A stretch of 64,000 nucleotides of DNA from Streptomyces sp. GQFP (lineage in GTDB: Bacteria; Actinomycetota; Actinomycetes; Streptomycetales; Streptomycetaceae). Location: contig NZ_CP089312.1 of the NCBI RefSeq assembly GCF_021545335.1, positions 2,976,001 through 3,040,000 on the forward strand, in the 5' to 3' direction. The notes beneath the pieces are model-generated. The model searched no databases. It was not told the origin of the DNA and was given only the letters and a program-made list of their open reading frames with translations. The position numbers and the translations under genes were made by a program. Shown here piece after piece: positions 53,327-63,102 of this stretch (position 1 is the first letter of the stretch; each line of letters opens with the position of its first letter).

Positions 53327-53971
53327 TCACCCGAGTGACGCGGTCCACCCCACAACCCGCCCGGTGATCACCGCCACCGCCTCCTCCTGCCCAATGGGTG
53401 CCCGTTTCGGCACGGCGAAACCATGATCGCCGTACGGCACCTCCGCCAACTCGTACTCCCCCGCCGGGAACTCGTCCGGCTTCCCGAACGGATCGTTGCC
53501 GCCCTGGACGACAAGGGTGAGCACCCCGGCCCCGAGCAGCTCGTCGGCCCGCGACTTCTCGGGCTTCCCCGGCGGGTGCAGCGGGAAGGAGAGCGCGAGC
53601 ACGGCCACGGCGCCCAGTTCCCCGGCCGTACGACAGGCCACGCGGGCCCCGGCACTCCGCCCACCGGCGATCACCGGCAGCCCGGCCTTGGCGAGCGCGG
53701 GCCAGATCCCCCGCCACCCCACGTCCAGCGTCTTCGGCGCGGGCGCCACCTTCTTCCCGGCCACCCGCCAGGGCTGCTCGACTAGCGCCACGGTGACGCC
53801 GTGCGCGGGCAGCTCTCCGGCGAGCGCCTGAAGATCGCGGGCCTCGATGCCGCCCCCGGCGCCATGACTGACGGCGAGGACGAGGCGGGGCTGCGGGGCC
53901 GGGTGCCAGGTGATGCGAGCGGTGCCGGCGTCGGTCTCGACGGTCTGGATACGTGTGTTGGTTGGGCTCAC
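53327..53971 (-). CDS. Alpha/beta-hydrolase (KANL3/Tex30-like)
   Basis: A 214-residue hydrolase-fold protein. VLAVSHGAGGGIEARDLQAL is the oxyanion loop, VIAGGRSAGARVACRTAGE the nucleophile elbow (GGRSAGG-type, Ser near residue 106), and YGDHGFAVP supplies the catalytic His. Substrate unknown. GTG at 53971 starts one base after the SRAP stop, so the two are probably co-transcribed. Confidence 0.82.
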   Translation of the reverse strand: MSPTNTRIQTVETDAGTARITWHPAPQPRLVLAVSHGAGGGIEARDLQALAGELPAHGVTVALVEQPWRVAGKKVAPAPKTLDVGWRGIWPALAKAGLPVIAGGRSAGARVACRTAGELGAVAVLALSFPLHPPGKPEKSRADELLGAGVLTLVVQGGNDPFGKPDEFPAGEYELAEVPYGDHGFAVPKRAPIGQEEAVAVITGRVVGWTASLG

Positions 53972-53972
53972 G

Positions 53973-54788
53973 TCAGAAGAGTGTGCCCTCCTCGGGCCCC
54001 TCCAGCTCGGTCAGCAGCTCCGGTCCGTTGTTGCGGACGTTGCTGACGGCCGTGGAGACGGGGTACGCGCGCATCAGCCCGGCGGGCGGCGGCGCGAGCA
54101 GCTCACGCAGGTCGTCCACGTCCGTACGGGCCGGGTCGAGCCAGGCGTCCCAGTGGTCCGGGGTGAGCATCAGGGGCATCCGGGGGTGGATGTCGGCCAG
54201 GGCGCGCGGGCCCTCGGCGGGGCCGACAGCGAGCGGGGAGGTCTCGGCCTCGGTGGTGATCACCGAGCACGTCACCCACCAGGCCTGCGGGTGGTCGTCG
54301 GGCAGGGTCCGGTCCCGCCAGAACTCGTACAGCCCCGCCATCGCGAAGACCGACCCGTCGGCGGGCGTCACGAAGTACGGCTGCTTGCGAGGCCGCTTCT
54401 TCTTCCCCTCGACCTCCAGCTCACGCTCGCCGGCCGCGGTGACCCACTCGTAGTAGCCGTCGGCGGGCAGGATGCAGCGCCGGGTGGTGAAGGCCCGACG
54501 GTACGAGGGCTTCTCGTGGACGGTCTCGGCGCGCGCGTTGATCATCCGAGCGCCGCCTTCGGGGGTCTTGGCCCAGGACGGCACAAGCCCCCACTTCAAC
54601 TTCCGCAGCTGCCGAACCGCCTTCGGATCCTCGGCGTCCTTGAGAGGACGGTCGAGTACCGCGTAGACCTCTTTGGTCGGGGCCACGTTGTAGTCGGGGG
54701 CGAGTGTCTCCTCGGGATCCCACTTGTCGATCTCAAAGACTCCTGCGAGATCCTCGGGCGCACGACTCGCTGCATACCTACCGCACAT
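53973..54788 (-). CDS. SRAP/HMCES-type abasic-site-crosslinking protein
   Basis: A 271-residue SRAP-domain protein. Catalytic Cys2 is in MCGRYAAS; ATG at 54788 places Cys directly after the initiator Met, as required once Met is removed. Other features: DYNVAPTKEVYAVL, KWGLVPSWAK, INARAETV (Asn), CILPADGYYEW (Glu) and MPLMLTPDHWDAWL with the active His earlier (IHPRMP). These proteins crosslink to abasic sites in single-stranded DNA. A start three codons upstream would bury the Cys. Confidence 0.93.
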   Translation of the reverse strand: MCGRYAASRAPEDLAGVFEIDKWDPEETLAPDYNVAPTKEVYAVLDRPLKDAEDPKAVRQLRKLKWGLVPSWAKTPEGGARMINARAETVHEKPSYRRAFTTRRCILPADGYYEWVTAAGERELEVEGKKKRPRKQPYFVTPADGSVFAMAGLYEFWRDRTLPDDHPQAWWVTCSVITTEAETSPLAVGPAEGPRALADIHPRMPLMLTPDHWDAWLDPARTDVDDLRELLAPPPAGLMRAYPVSTAVSNVRNNGPELLTELEGPEEGTLF

Positions 54789-54838
54789 ACATGTCACACT
54801 GCCAGATTCGACGCGACACTAGGGAGCCTCCGCCGACA

Positions 54839-55561
54839 ATGGACAGCACCGCATCCACCTCGCTGGCCGGCCTCTGGGACGAGATCTTCGGCAGCCAGCC
54901 CGACCCCGACCTGTGGGTGGTGATCGCGACCCTGGTGGCCGCGCTCGCCGTGACCGTCCCGCATCCCCTGTGGCGCCTCTCGCGCAACGCCATCACCATC
55001 GCGCACGAGGGCGGCCACGGTCTGGTCGCGCTGCTGACCGGCCGTACCCTCACCGGCATACGCCTGCACTCCGACACCAGCGGCCTCACGGTCAGCCGGG
55101 GCAAGCCGCACGGCATAGGCATGATCCTGACGGCCGCCTTCGGCTACACGGCTCCCCCACTGCTCGGCCTGGGCGGAGCCGCCCTGCTGGCCGCCGGCCA
55201 CATCACGGCCCTCCTGTGGCTGGCGACAGTCCTGCTCGTGGCGATGCTGGTGATGATCCGCAACGCGTACGGCGCCCTCACGGTGTTCATCTCCGGCGGC
55301 ACCTTCCTGGCGGTCTCCTGGCTGACCGGCCCCCAGATCCAGGCGGCCTTCGCCTACGCGGTGGTCTGGTTCCTCCTCCTGGGCGGAGTCCGCCCGGCCT
55401 TCGAACTCCAGGCAAAACGCCGCAGGGGCGGAGCGGGCGACTCGGACGCAGACCAGCTGTCAAGGCTGACCCACGTCCCAGCAGGCTTGTGGCTCTTCCT
55501 GTTCCACGCGGTGAGCCTGTGCTCACTGATAGGCGGGGGGCGGTGGCTCCTGGAGGTGTAG
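54839..55561 (+). CDS. M50B-like membrane metallopeptidase
   Basis: A 240-residue protein with 6-7 hydrophobic segments. The zinc motif HEGGH (TIAHEGGHGLVALLTG, near residues 56-60) matches the HExxH of the M50B family, and VMIRNAYGALTV contains a possible third-ligand region. Substrate unknown; relatives are found alone in actinobacteria. Divergent from the SRAP gene; starts are 50 bp apart. Confidence 0.85.
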   Translation: MDSTASTSLAGLWDEIFGSQPDPDLWVVIATLVAALAVTVPHPLWRLSRNAITIAHEGGHGLVALLTGRTLTGIRLHSDTSGLTVSRGKPHGIGMILTAAFGYTAPPLLGLGGAALLAAGHITALLWLATVLLVAMLVMIRNAYGALTVFISGGTFLAVSWLTGPQIQAAFAYAVVWFLLLGGVRPAFELQAKRRRGGAGDSDADQLSRLTHVPAGLWLFLFHAVSLCSLIGGGRWLLEV

Positions 55562-55648
55562 GGGGCAGGTGGCTGCTGAAGGTGTGAGGCGGGGCCTGAG
55601 GGAACGCGGTGCCTGGATGATGACGCGCCCCGAAGGGGCAGCGTCTTT

Positions 55649-55682
55649 AGGGGCGCGGGGAACTGCGCGACCAGCCACAACG
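55649..55682 (+). repeat. Interspersed intergenic repeat, copy 6
   Basis: AGGGGCGCGGGGAACTGCGC followed by GACCAGCCACAA, between the peptidase gene and aroA. Confidence 0.85.
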
Positions 55683-55722
55683 GCGCCGCACCCGAATCAC
55701 CACCGACTACTAAAGTGACCCC

Positions 55723-57039
55723 ATGGCCCCGAACCCCGCAGACACCGCCCTCTGGCCCGCCCCGCACGCGAGCGGAGCCGTCGACGCGACGGTCCACGTG
55801 CCCGGGTCCAAGTCGGTCACCAACCGCGCCCTAGTACTCGCCGCCCTCGCCTCAGAACCGGGCTGGCTGCGCCGCCCCCTCCGCTCACGCGACACCCTCC
55901 TCATGGCCGGCGCCCTCCGCACCATGGGCGTAGGCATCGAGGAGGGCGTCGGCCCCGACGGCACCGGCGAGACCTGGCGCGTACTCCCCGCAGGCCTCCA
56001 CGGCCCCGCCACGGTGGACGTCGGCAACGCCGGCACCGTGATGCGCTTCCTCCCCCCGGTCGCAGCCCTCGCCGACGGCCCCATCCGCTTCGACGGCGAC
56101 CCCCGCTCGTACGAACGCCCCCTCAACGGCGTCATCGACGCCCTCCGCGCCCTCGGCGCCCGCATCGACGACGACGCCCGCGGCACGCTCCCCCTCACCG
56201 TGCACGGCAGCGGCGCCCTCGACGGCGGTCCGGTGTCGATCGACGCGTCGTCGTCCTCGCAGTTCGTGAGCGCCCTGCTGCTCTCCGCCCCCCGCTTCAA
56301 CCAGGGCGTCGAGGTCCGCCACACCGGCGCGACCCTGCCCTCGCTCCCCCACATCCGGATGACCGTCGACATGCTCCGCTCGGTCGGCGCCCAGGTCGAC
56401 ACCCCGGAGTCGGGCGGCGAACCGAACGTCTGGCGGGTCACCCCGGGCGCGCTGCTCGGCCGCGACCTGACCATCGAACCGGACCTCTCCAACGCCCAGC
56501 CCTTCCTGGCGGCGGCCCTGGTGACCGGCGGCAAGGTGACGGTCCCCGACTGGCCGGCCCGCACCACCCAGCCCGGCGACCGGCTCCGCGAGATCTTCAC
56601 GGAGATGGGCGGCTCCTGCGAACTCACCGAGTACGGCCTGGAGTTCACCGGCTCCGGCGCGATCCACGGCATCGACGTGGACCTCAGCGAGGTCGGCGAG
56701 CTGACCCCGGGCATCGCGGCGGTCGCCGCCCTCGCCGACTCCCCCTCCACCCTCACCGGGGTGGCCCATCTGCGCCTCCACGAGACGGACCGCCTGGCGG
56801 CCCTGACCAAGGAGATCAACGAACTCGGCGGCGACGTCACCGAGACGGCCGACGGTCTGCACATCCGCCCGCGCCCCCTGCACGGCGGCACCTTCCACAC
56901 GTACGAGGACCACCGCATGGCGACCGCCGGTGCGATCATCGGCCTGGCGGTGAAGGGCGTACAGATCGAGAACGTGGCGACGACGGCGAAGACCCTCCCG
57001 GACTTCCCCGATCTGTGGACCGGAATGCTCGGGAACTGA
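55723..57039 (+). CDS. aroA: 3-Phosphoshikimate 1-carboxyvinyltransferase (EPSP synthase)
   Basis: A 438-residue shikimate-pathway enzyme condensing shikimate-3-phosphate with PEP. Motifs: [17 protein letters not shown] near residue 26, [13 protein letters not shown] near residue 99, [17 protein letters not shown] and [16 protein letters not shown], with [15 protein letters not shown] at the C-terminus. No ribosome-binding site precedes the ATG, so a leaderless or weakly led transcript is possible. It is followed 16 bp later by rsgA. Confidence 0.95.
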   Translation: MAPNPADTALWPAPHASGAVDATVHVPGSKSVTNRALVLAALASEPGWLRRPLRSRDTLLMAGALRTMGVGIEEGVGPDGTGETWRVLPAGLHGPATVDVGNAGTVMRFLPPVAALADGPIRFDGDPRSYERPLNGVIDALRALGARIDDDARGTLPLTVHGSGALDGGPVSIDASSSSQFVSALLLSAPRFNQGVEVRHTGATLPSLPHIRMTVDMLRSVGAQVDTPESGGEPNVWRVTPGALLGRDLTIEPDLSNAQPFLAAALVTGGKVTVPDWPARTTQPGDRLREIFTEMGGSCELTEYGLEFTGSGAIHGIDVDLSEVGELTPGIAAVAALADSPSTLTGVAHLRLHETDRLAALTKEINELGGDVTETADGLHIRPRPLHGGTFHTYEDHRMATAGAIIGLAVKGVQIENVATTAKTLPDFPDLWTGMLGN

Positions 57040-57055
57040 CGGGCGGACCTGGATC

Positions 57056-58066
57056 ATGCGCCGCTACGGCAAGAACACCGACGAGGACGACATCCGCTCC
57101 CGCCCGAACCCCAAGGGCAACCGTCCCCGTACGAACATCCGCCCGAAGCACGAGGACGCCGCCGACGGCATGGTCCTCACCGTCGACCGGGGCCGGCTGA
57201 CCGTCCTGGTCGACGACCGGATCGTCATGGCGATGAAGGCCCGCGAACTGGGCCGCAAGGCCGCGGTGGTCGGCGACCACGTGTCCGTCATCGGCGACCT
57301 CTCCGGCAAGAAGGACACCCTGGCCCGCATCGTCCGCATCGGGGCGCGCACCTCCCTCCTGCGCCGCACGGCGGACGACGACGACCCCTACGAGCGCGTG
57401 GTCGTGGCCAACGCCGACCAGCTGGCCATCGTGACGGCCCTCGCGGACCCGGAACCCCGCCCCCGCCTGATCGACCGCTGCCTGGTGGCGGCGTACGCCG
57501 GCGGCCTGACGCCCCTCCTCGTCCTGACCAAGTCGGACCTCTCCCCGCCCGACAAGCTCCTGGAGCTGTACGGCGCCCTGGACATCCCGTACGTCGTCAC
57601 CAGCCGCCAGGAACTGGAGAGCGGGGCGGCCGTGGCCCGCGTACGCGAACAGCTGGACGGCAAGATCACCGCGTTCGTCGGCCACTCGGGCGTAGGCAAG
57701 ACGACCCTGGTCAACGCTCTCGTACCGAACGACCAGCGCCGTTCGACGGGCCACGTCAACGCGGTCACGGGCCGTGGCCGCCACACCACCACCTCCGCCC
57801 TCGCCCTCCCCCTCTCGGGCGACGCCGGCTGGGTGGTCGACACCCCGGGCGTACGTTCGTTCGGGCTGCACCACGTCGACCCGTCTCTCGTGATCCACGC
57901 CTTCCCCGACCTCGAACCGGGTACGGAGAACTGCCCGCGCGCGTGCAGTCACGACGAGCCCGACTGCGCGCTGGACGAGTGGGTCGAGAAGGGCCACGCG
58001 GACCCGGCGCGCCTCTACTCGCTACGCCGGCTCCTGTCGACCCGGGAGCGCACGGAAGGCGACTGA
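57056..58066 (+). CDS. rsgA: Ribosome small-subunit GTPase RsgA
   Basis: A 336-residue circularly permuted GTPase acting in late 30S maturation. An N-terminal OB fold (residues 36-100) is followed by G4 LVLTKSDL, G1 GHSGVGKTTLVNAL and G3 VDTPGVRSFGL in the permuted order. The zinc knuckle is NCPRACSHDEPDC near residue 298. Probably co-transcribed with aroA (16-bp gap). Confidence 0.95.
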   Translation: MRRYGKNTDEDDIRSRPNPKGNRPRTNIRPKHEDAADGMVLTVDRGRLTVLVDDRIVMAMKARELGRKAAVVGDHVSVIGDLSGKKDTLARIVRIGARTSLLRRTADDDDPYERVVVANADQLAIVTALADPEPRPRLIDRCLVAAYAGGLTPLLVLTKSDLSPPDKLLELYGALDIPYVVTSRQELESGAAVARVREQLDGKITAFVGHSGVGKTTLVNALVPNDQRRSTGHVNAVTGRGRHTTTSALALPLSGDAGWVVDTPGVRSFGLHHVDPSLVIHAFPDLEPGTENCPRACSHDEPDCALDEWVEKGHADPARLYSLRRLLSTRERTEGD

Positions 58067-58179
58067 CCTCCGCGTTGTTTGGCCGACGCGACGACCGGTA
58101 AGTGCATAATCGCACCGAGCCGAATCCGAGCGTGACGAAGCGGTCGAAGCAGTCCAAGTAGTACACGGGAGGACAAGAC

Positions 58180-58503
58180 ATGGCGTGGCTGCTGGTCGTT
58201 GTGGCGGGGCTCCTGGAAGTCGGATTCGCGGTCTGCCTCAAGTTGTCCCACGGCTTCACCCGTCTCTGGCCGACAGCGGCCTTCTGCGTCTTCGCCCTCG
58301 GCAGCTTCGGCCTGTTGACCCTCTCCCTGAAGAGACTCGACGTGGGCCCGGCCTACGCGGTGTGGACCGGCATCGGCGCGGCGGGCACCGCGATCTACGG
58401 AATGATCTTCCTGGACGACCTGGTATCCGTCCTGAAGATCGTCTCGATCAGCATGGTCATCATCGGCGTGATCGGCCTCCAGCTGTCGGGCTCGTCGCAC
58501 TAA
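58180..58503 (+). CDS. Small multidrug resistance (SMR) / Gdx-type exporter
   Basis: A 107-residue four-TM protein. Glu13 lies in the first helix (VVAGLLEVGFAVCLKLSHGF), with YAVWTGIGAAGTAIYGM in helix 3. SugE/Gdx members export guanidinium; the G-x-G-x-x-G of helix 3 fits that branch, though EmrE-type drug export is not excluded. GGGAGG lies 6 bases before the ATG. Convergent with a TetR gene that may control it. Confidence 0.9.
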   Translation: MAWLLVVVAGLLEVGFAVCLKLSHGFTRLWPTAAFCVFALGSFGLLTLSLKRLDVGPAYAVWTGIGAAGTAIYGMIFLDDLVSVLKIVSISMVIIGVIGLQLSGSSH

Positions 58504-58522
58504 GAACCCGGCCCAGCGGGGG

Positions 58523-59158
58523 TCAGTTCCAGACGGCGGCGCCGACCGACCTCGGCAGCACACTCCGTACGAGATCGGCGACACCGCCCTCCCCCGGGGG
58601 CGCGGCGACACAGGACAGGGCGAGCCGGACGGCCAGTTCGCAGGTGCGGGACATCTCGACCGCCTCCGACTTGGCCGCGCCGGGGCCGGACAGCACCGTC
58701 ACGGCACGGTCGCGGACGAGCGCCACGAACTCGCCGGGCGAGGGCAGCGGCCCGTCGGCCCGCCGCTGCGCGGGCACCGAGGCGGAGGACGGCACGGCGG
58801 ACAGCGTCGGCGAGGGCAGCCGTTCGCTCCAGCAGCCGGTCAGCAGGGCCCGTACGAGCACACTGTCGCGGGCGGACGCCGCGGTCCACTCGGCGGCGGC
58901 AGTGAGCCGCTCCCGCGCACCGACACCCGGGTCGGCGGGCCCGGTCAGCGCCCGTTCGACACCCGCGAGGTAGGCGTCGGCCTCTCTGCGCACCAGGGCC
59001 CGGGCGAGCCCGTCCTTGCTGCCGAACTCGTTGTACAGCGTCTGCCGGGACACTCCGGCCGCCGCCGCGACGTCGACCATCCGTACCGCGGACCACGGAC
59101 GGCGCGCGAGCGCCGTGTAAGCGGCGTCCAGCAGGGAATCCCGCGCTGCAGGCATCAT
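58523..59158 (-). CDS. TetR-family regulator
   Basis: A 211-residue protein. The helix-turn-helix is at residues 8-52: LLDAAYTALARRPWSAVRMV and AAAGVSRQTLYNEFGSKDGL. The C-terminal domain has no recognisable ligand motif. It ends 20 bp from the SMR gene; whether that exporter is its target is inferred from proximity. ATGATG start; either codon possible. Confidence 0.85.
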   Translation of the reverse strand: MMPAARDSLLDAAYTALARRPWSAVRMVDVAAAAGVSRQTLYNEFGSKDGLARALVRREADAYLAGVERALTGPADPGVGARERLTAAAEWTAASARDSVLVRALLTGCWSERLPSPTLSAVPSSASVPAQRRADGPLPSPGEFVALVRDRAVTVLSGPGAAKSEAVEMSRTCELAVRLALSCVAAPPGEGGVADLVRSVLPRSVGAAVWN

Positions 59159-59356
59159 CGGCCTCCCAGGGGCGAGCGGCTCTGCGCCCCAGGTTTGACG
59201 CGGACGGAGTCACTGTCAAGGGTTCGCGGCAGCGCCAGGGGGCGCGTATCGACATTCGCACCCCGGTCAGGGCCGGGCAGGGAGCCGGACAACTGCGGGT
59301 AACCGCACCCATGGCCCCTGTAGCCGGGCGGCAGCCGTGAAAGATACGGTTCGCCT

Positions 59357-60157
59357 ATGCCCGACTATCACGATGACCTGCGCCTTGCCCATGTCCTCGC
59401 GGACGCCGCCGACGCCACGACGATGGGCCGGTTCAAGGCACTCGACCTCAAGGTCGAGACGAAGCCGGACATGACACCGGTCAGCGAGGCGGACAAATCC
59501 GCCGAGGAACTGATCCGGGGCCAGTTGCAGCGGGCCCGTCCACGCGACGCGATCCTCGGCGAGGAGTACGGCATCGAGGGCACCGGCCCCCGCCGCTGGG
59601 TGATCGACCCGATCGACGGCACCAAGAACTACGTCCGCGGGGTGCCCGTCTGGGCCACGCTGATCTCCCTGATGGAGGCGGCCGAGGGCGGTTTCCAGCC
59701 GGTCGTCGGCGTCGTGTCGGCCCCCGCCCTGGGCCGCCGCTGGTGGGCGGCGAAGGGCCACGGCGCCTACACCGGCCGCAGCCTCTCCTCGGCGTCCAGG
59801 CTGCGCGTCTCGGGCGTCTCCAAAATGTCGGACGCGTCGTTCGCGTACTCGTCACTCACCGGCTGGGAGGACCGCGGAGTGCTGGGCGGCTTCCTCGACC
59901 TGACCCGCGAGGTGTGGCGCACGCGCGCGTACGGCGACTTCTGGCCGTACATGATGGTCGCCGAGGGCTCGATCGACATCTGCGCGGAGCCGGAGCTGTC
60001 CCTGTGGGACATGGCAGCCAACGCGATCATCGTCACGGAGGCCGGCGGCACGTTCACCGGCCTCGACGGCCGCCCGGGCCCGCACAGCGGCGACGCGGCG
60101 GCGTCGAACGGCCACCTCCACGACGAGATGCTGGGCTACCTGAACCAGCGGTACTGA
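59357..60157 (+). CDS. hisN: Histidinol-phosphatase (inositol monophosphatase-like) HisN
   Basis: A 266-residue Mg2+-dependent phosphatase. Metal-binding motifs: TPVSEADKSAEE, ILGEEYG, WVIDPIDGTKNYVRGVP (DPxDGT) near residue 81 and SLWDMAANAIIVTEAGG near residue 216. In Streptomyces this enzyme, not a HisB-type phosphatase, dephosphorylates histidinol phosphate. Encoded divergently from the TetR regulator, about 200 bp apart. Confidence 0.9.
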   Translation: MPDYHDDLRLAHVLADAADATTMGRFKALDLKVETKPDMTPVSEADKSAEELIRGQLQRARPRDAILGEEYGIEGTGPRRWVIDPIDGTKNYVRGVPVWATLISLMEAAEGGFQPVVGVVSAPALGRRWWAAKGHGAYTGRSLSSASRLRVSGVSKMSDASFAYSSLTGWEDRGVLGGFLDLTREVWRTRAYGDFWPYMMVAEGSIDICAEPELSLWDMAANAIIVTEAGGTFTGLDGRPGPHSGDAAASNGHLHDEMLGYLNQRY

Positions 60158-60277
60158 CCCTCCTCTTGTTGACCGCCTCTTTAACTGCCACTCTGAAGGT
60201 CCCCCCTTGTGAACTTGTGAAAACCTGAACAAGGAAGTGAACAGGGGCGGGAACTCTCTAGGAGGTGGCTCCACCCC

Positions 60278-60673
60278 ATGCTCGTACGTGACGCCATGAG
60301 CACCGTGGTCCTCACCATCGGCCCCGATCACACACTCCGCCAGGCCGCCGCACTGATGGCCGCGCGCCGTATCGGCGCGGCGGTGGTCCTCGACCCGGAC
60401 GCTGGCGGAATCGGCATCCTGACCGAACGCGACATCCTCAACTCCGTGGGCCTGGGCCAGAGCCCGGACACGGAACGAGCCCACGCCCACACCACCAACG
60501 ACGTAGTCTTCGCCGCCCCGTCCTGGACGCTGGAGGAGGCCGCACACGCGATGGCCCACGGCGGCTTCCGCCATCTCATCGTCCTGGACGGGGGAGAACC
60601 CATGGGCATCGTCTCGGTCCGCGACATCATCCGCTGCTGGGCCCCGACACGCCTGAGGGCCGGAGCCCTGTAA
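60278..60673 (+). CDS. Two-CBS-domain protein
   Basis: A 131-residue protein made of two CBS motifs: MLVRDAMSTVVLTIGPDHTL with AALMAARRIGAAVVL and GILTERDILNSV, then VVFAAPSWTLEEAAHAMAHG with LIVLDGGEPMGIVSVRDI. Such pairs bind adenine nucleotides and sense energy state. GGAGGTGG precedes the ATG. Monocistronic, ending just before a tRNA gene on the other strand. Confidence 0.87.
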   Translation: MLVRDAMSTVVLTIGPDHTLRQAAALMAARRIGAAVVLDPDAGGIGILTERDILNSVGLGQSPDTERAHAHTTNDVVFAAPSWTLEEAAHAMAHGGFRHLIVLDGGEPMGIVSVRDIIRCWAPTRLRAGAL

Positions 60674-60697
60674 CGGACTCCGACCCTCAGTTCAAAG

Positions 60698-60771
60698 TAG
60701 CGGGGACAGGATTTGAACCTGCGACCTCTGGGTTATGAGCCCAGCGAGCTACCGAGCTGCTCCACCCCGCG
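60698..60771 (-). tRNA. Initiator tRNA-fMet (CAU), copy 1
   Basis: 74-nt tRNA without encoded CCA. The anticodon arm is CTGGG-CTCATAA-CCCAG; the GGG/CCC pairs in the anticodon stem are the initiator signature. The first base C opposite U72 is unpaired, also an initiator trait. T-loop is TTCAAAT. Identical to copy 2 at 63103-63176. Confidence 0.95.
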
Positions 60772-61102
60772 TCGGTAAACCCAACATTACGTCAGCCCAA
60801 CCAACAAAGGCAAATCACTTACCAACGAGCCAGGCCCAGGCATTTCAGCACCGGCCCGCACCACATCCAGCCCGTCCGGCGCGCAAGGACGAGCGCGTCC
60901 AGCCCACTCTCCTCCCCGCCCACCCACCCCCACCGCACTTCAGCACCGGCCAGGGCATTTCAGCCCGTCCGGCGTTTGAGGACGAGCGCGTCCAGTGCGA
61001 AGGGGGGTCTGGGGGCGCAGCCCCCAGGAACGGGATGGGACGGACAGGGGCGGCGGGGGCGAGAAAAACCCAACGCCCGCCCCCACCCCCGCTCACCCCC
61101 GC
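60772..61102. repeat. Intergenic repeat block with copies of the GTCCGGCGTTTGAGGAC element
   Basis: 331 bp without a gene. It carries a partial copy at 60868-60900 (CAGCCCGTCCGGCGCGCAAG) and a fuller one at 60959-61060 (CAGCCCGTCCGGCGTTTGAG, then AGGGGGGTCTGGGGGCGCAG and GGGGCGGCGGGGGCGA), matching the right half of the 13698-13868 palindrome. Located between an initiator tRNA and the Sel1 gene end. Confidence 0.8.
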
Positions 61103-62896
61103 TCAAGCGGAAAGCTCCTCCCGCAACGCATCCCGCAACCGAGCCGCCCGCTCCGCAACCTCCCCCGGCCCAAGAGAAACCGCAAGATCAGCCCACCGCT
61201 GCCCCTCCGCCAACTCCCCCCGCCGCGCATACACCAGCGCCAACCTCAACGCCGCCCGCCCATGCCCCGCCTCAGCCGCCCGAGCCCACCACACAGCCGC
61301 CTCGGGCTCACTCCCCTCCCGAGCCAACAACAGCCCCAGGTTGAACGCCCCGTTTCGAGAACCGGCCTCAGCCGCCGCCCGGTACCACCGGGCCGCCTCC
61401 ACCACGTCCCCCCGAGCCGACGCCAGCATCCCCACCCGCACCTGCGCCCGCCGATGCCCCTGAGAAGCCGCCCGCTCGTACCACTCCTCGCACTCCGTCT
61501 TCTCGTGCGCGATCTCACCAAGCTCATGCGCCGGCGTCGGCGGACGCCGGGCGTCGAGCACCGCGGCCAGCCGATAGGCCGCCTCGGGGCTCCCCCCACC
61601 CGCCGCACACCGCAGATACCGCTCCGCGTCCCGCTCGTCCCCGACCCGCAGCCGCGCGGTACCGACCTGAAGCGCCGCCTCGGTGTGCCCGGCGCCCGCG
61701 GCACGCTCGTACCACCCCAGCGCGGCATCGTCCTCACCTCTCCCGGCGTACAGAATCCCGAGGTTGAAGGCGGCGTCCACGCTCCCCGCCTCGGCCGCCT
61801 TGGAGAACCACGGCTCGGCCCCCGACGTGTCCCCGCCCTGCAGCAGCAGAATGGCGAGCGCGTTGGCGGCCTCGCGGTGCCCGGCGTACGCGGCCCGCCG
61901 GTACCACTGCTCGGCCTGCGCGGTACGCGCCTGCTCGGCGCAGAGCAGACCGAGGTTGTACGCGCCGTTGACATCCCCCGCGTCCATGGCCGCGCGGTAC
62001 CACCGCTCGGCGGTCTGGGTCTCACCGCGCTCGGCGTGCAGCGCGCCCAGCGCGTTGGCGGCGTTGCCGTCCCCGTCCTGGGCGGCCCGCAGCCACCACA
62101 CGGCGGCGCTCTCGGTGTCCCCCGCGTCCCGCAGCAGGAACCCGAGCGCGCACGCGGCCCGGGCCTCGCCGTCCTTGGCGGACGTCAGATACCAGCGTCC
62201 GGCCTCCTTGAGTTCACCGCGCTTCTCCAGAATGGCCCCGAGATGCAGCGCGGCCCGCTGATGCCCTCGAGCGGCAGCCTGCCGATACCACTGCTCGGCC
62301 TCTCCTGCACCGCTCTCGGAACCCTCGCCCTCGGCACCCCCCGCGGCCTTCCGGTCGAGCGCCCGGGCGAGCCGATAAGCGGCCTCCCTATGCCCCCGCT
62401 CGGCGGCGACCCGCATCCACTGCTCGGTGGCCGCGTCCCCGCGGTGCTCCAGCAGATCGGCGAGCGCGTACGCGCCCAGCACATGCCCCTGCTCGGCGGA
62501 CTGGCGCAGCCAGTACTCGGCGGCCGGCTCGTCGCCGCGCTCACGGTGGTGGCGGCCGAGGGCGTGCGCGGCGGGGGCGGAGCCGGCGACGGCGGCGATC
62601 CGCCACCAGCCGGCGGCGTCGTCGGCGTACCCGCGCTGGTGGAGGAGGACACCGAGGTTGTTGGCGGCGGCACGGTCACCGGCCGCGGTGGCGGCACGCA
62701 GCTGAGGCTCGGCTCCGTCGAGATCACCACGGCGCAGCAGCATGGCTCCGAGGACACTCATCGCCTCGACGTCGCCGGCTTCGGCAGCGAGCCGTTGACG
62801 TGCCTCTTCTACCGCCTCGCCGGTTTCGTCCCGGTCGGAAGGCTGCACAAATCGCCCTGTCTCCAACAGAGTTGCCTTGTCCCCCATAACGTCCAT
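61103..62896 (-). CDS. Sel1/TPR-repeat protein
   Basis: A 597-residue soluble protein made almost entirely of about 14 degenerate Sel1-like repeats of 34-38 residues, with the pattern AExWYRxAAxxGHxxAAxxLGxLLxxRG (for example AEQWYRRAAYAGHREAANAL, AERWYRAAMDAGDVNGAYNL). Residues 1-40 are a non-repeat start. Sel1 repeats form solenoids that hold other proteins. The partner is unknown. It lies between two identical initiator tRNA genes. Confidence 0.9.
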   Translation of the reverse strand: MDVMGDKATLLETGRFVQPSDRDETGEAVEEARQRLAAEAGDVEAMSVLGAMLLRRGDLDGAEPQLRAATAAGDRAAANNLGVLLHQRGYADDAAGWWRIAAVAGSAPAAHALGRHHRERGDEPAAEYWLRQSAEQGHVLGAYALADLLEHRGDAATEQWMRVAAERGHREAAYRLARALDRKAAGGAEGEGSESGAGEAEQWYRQAAARGHQRAALHLGAILEKRGELKEAGRWYLTSAKDGEARAACALGFLLRDAGDTESAAVWWLRAAQDGDGNAANALGALHAERGETQTAERWYRAAMDAGDVNGAYNLGLLCAEQARTAQAEQWYRRAAYAGHREAANALAILLLQGGDTSGAEPWFSKAAEAGSVDAAFNLGILYAGRGEDDAALGWYERAAGAGHTEAALQVGTARLRVGDERDAERYLRCAAGGGSPEAAYRLAAVLDARRPPTPAHELGEIAHEKTECEEWYERAASQGHRRAQVRVGMLASARGDVVEAARWYRAAAEAGSRNGAFNLGLLLAREGSEPEAAVWWARAAEAGHGRAALRLALVYARRGELAEGQRWADLAVSLGPGEVAERAARLRDALREELSA

Positions 62897-63060
62897 CGTC
62901 GCACCACCTGCAACCTGGGTACACCTGGTATACCGCAGTCAGTGAGGTCTCTACAGCGTTTTGTCGACATGCCCACAGAGAGACAAGTCAAACACAGTTC
63001 CCTTCAACTGCCCCAGGAAGACGCGGCCTTCACCAGGTCGGCACATGCGTTCGCACACCA
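62897..63060 (-). other. Upstream region of the Sel1 gene
   Basis: 164 bp between the Sel1 start and the tRNA terminator. Presumably holds its promoter; none is clearly recognised. Confidence 0.4.
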
Positions 63061-63095
63061 CGAAGGCCCGGATCCTTGGAGGATCCGGGCCTTCG
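63061..63095 (-). terminator. Terminator of initiator tRNA copy 2
   Basis: Perfect 15-bp stem (CGAAGGCCCGGATCC at 63061-63075, complement at 63081-63095) with a 5-base loop, 7 bp past the tRNA 3' end. Confidence 0.85.
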
Positions 63096-63102
63096 CAATC
63101 AG

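Noticed and set aside
58067..58179. Guanidine riboswitch before the SMR gene
   Set aside because: ACGGGA is present, but it is part of the ribosome-binding region and the conserved paired elements of known guanidine aptamers are not seen.
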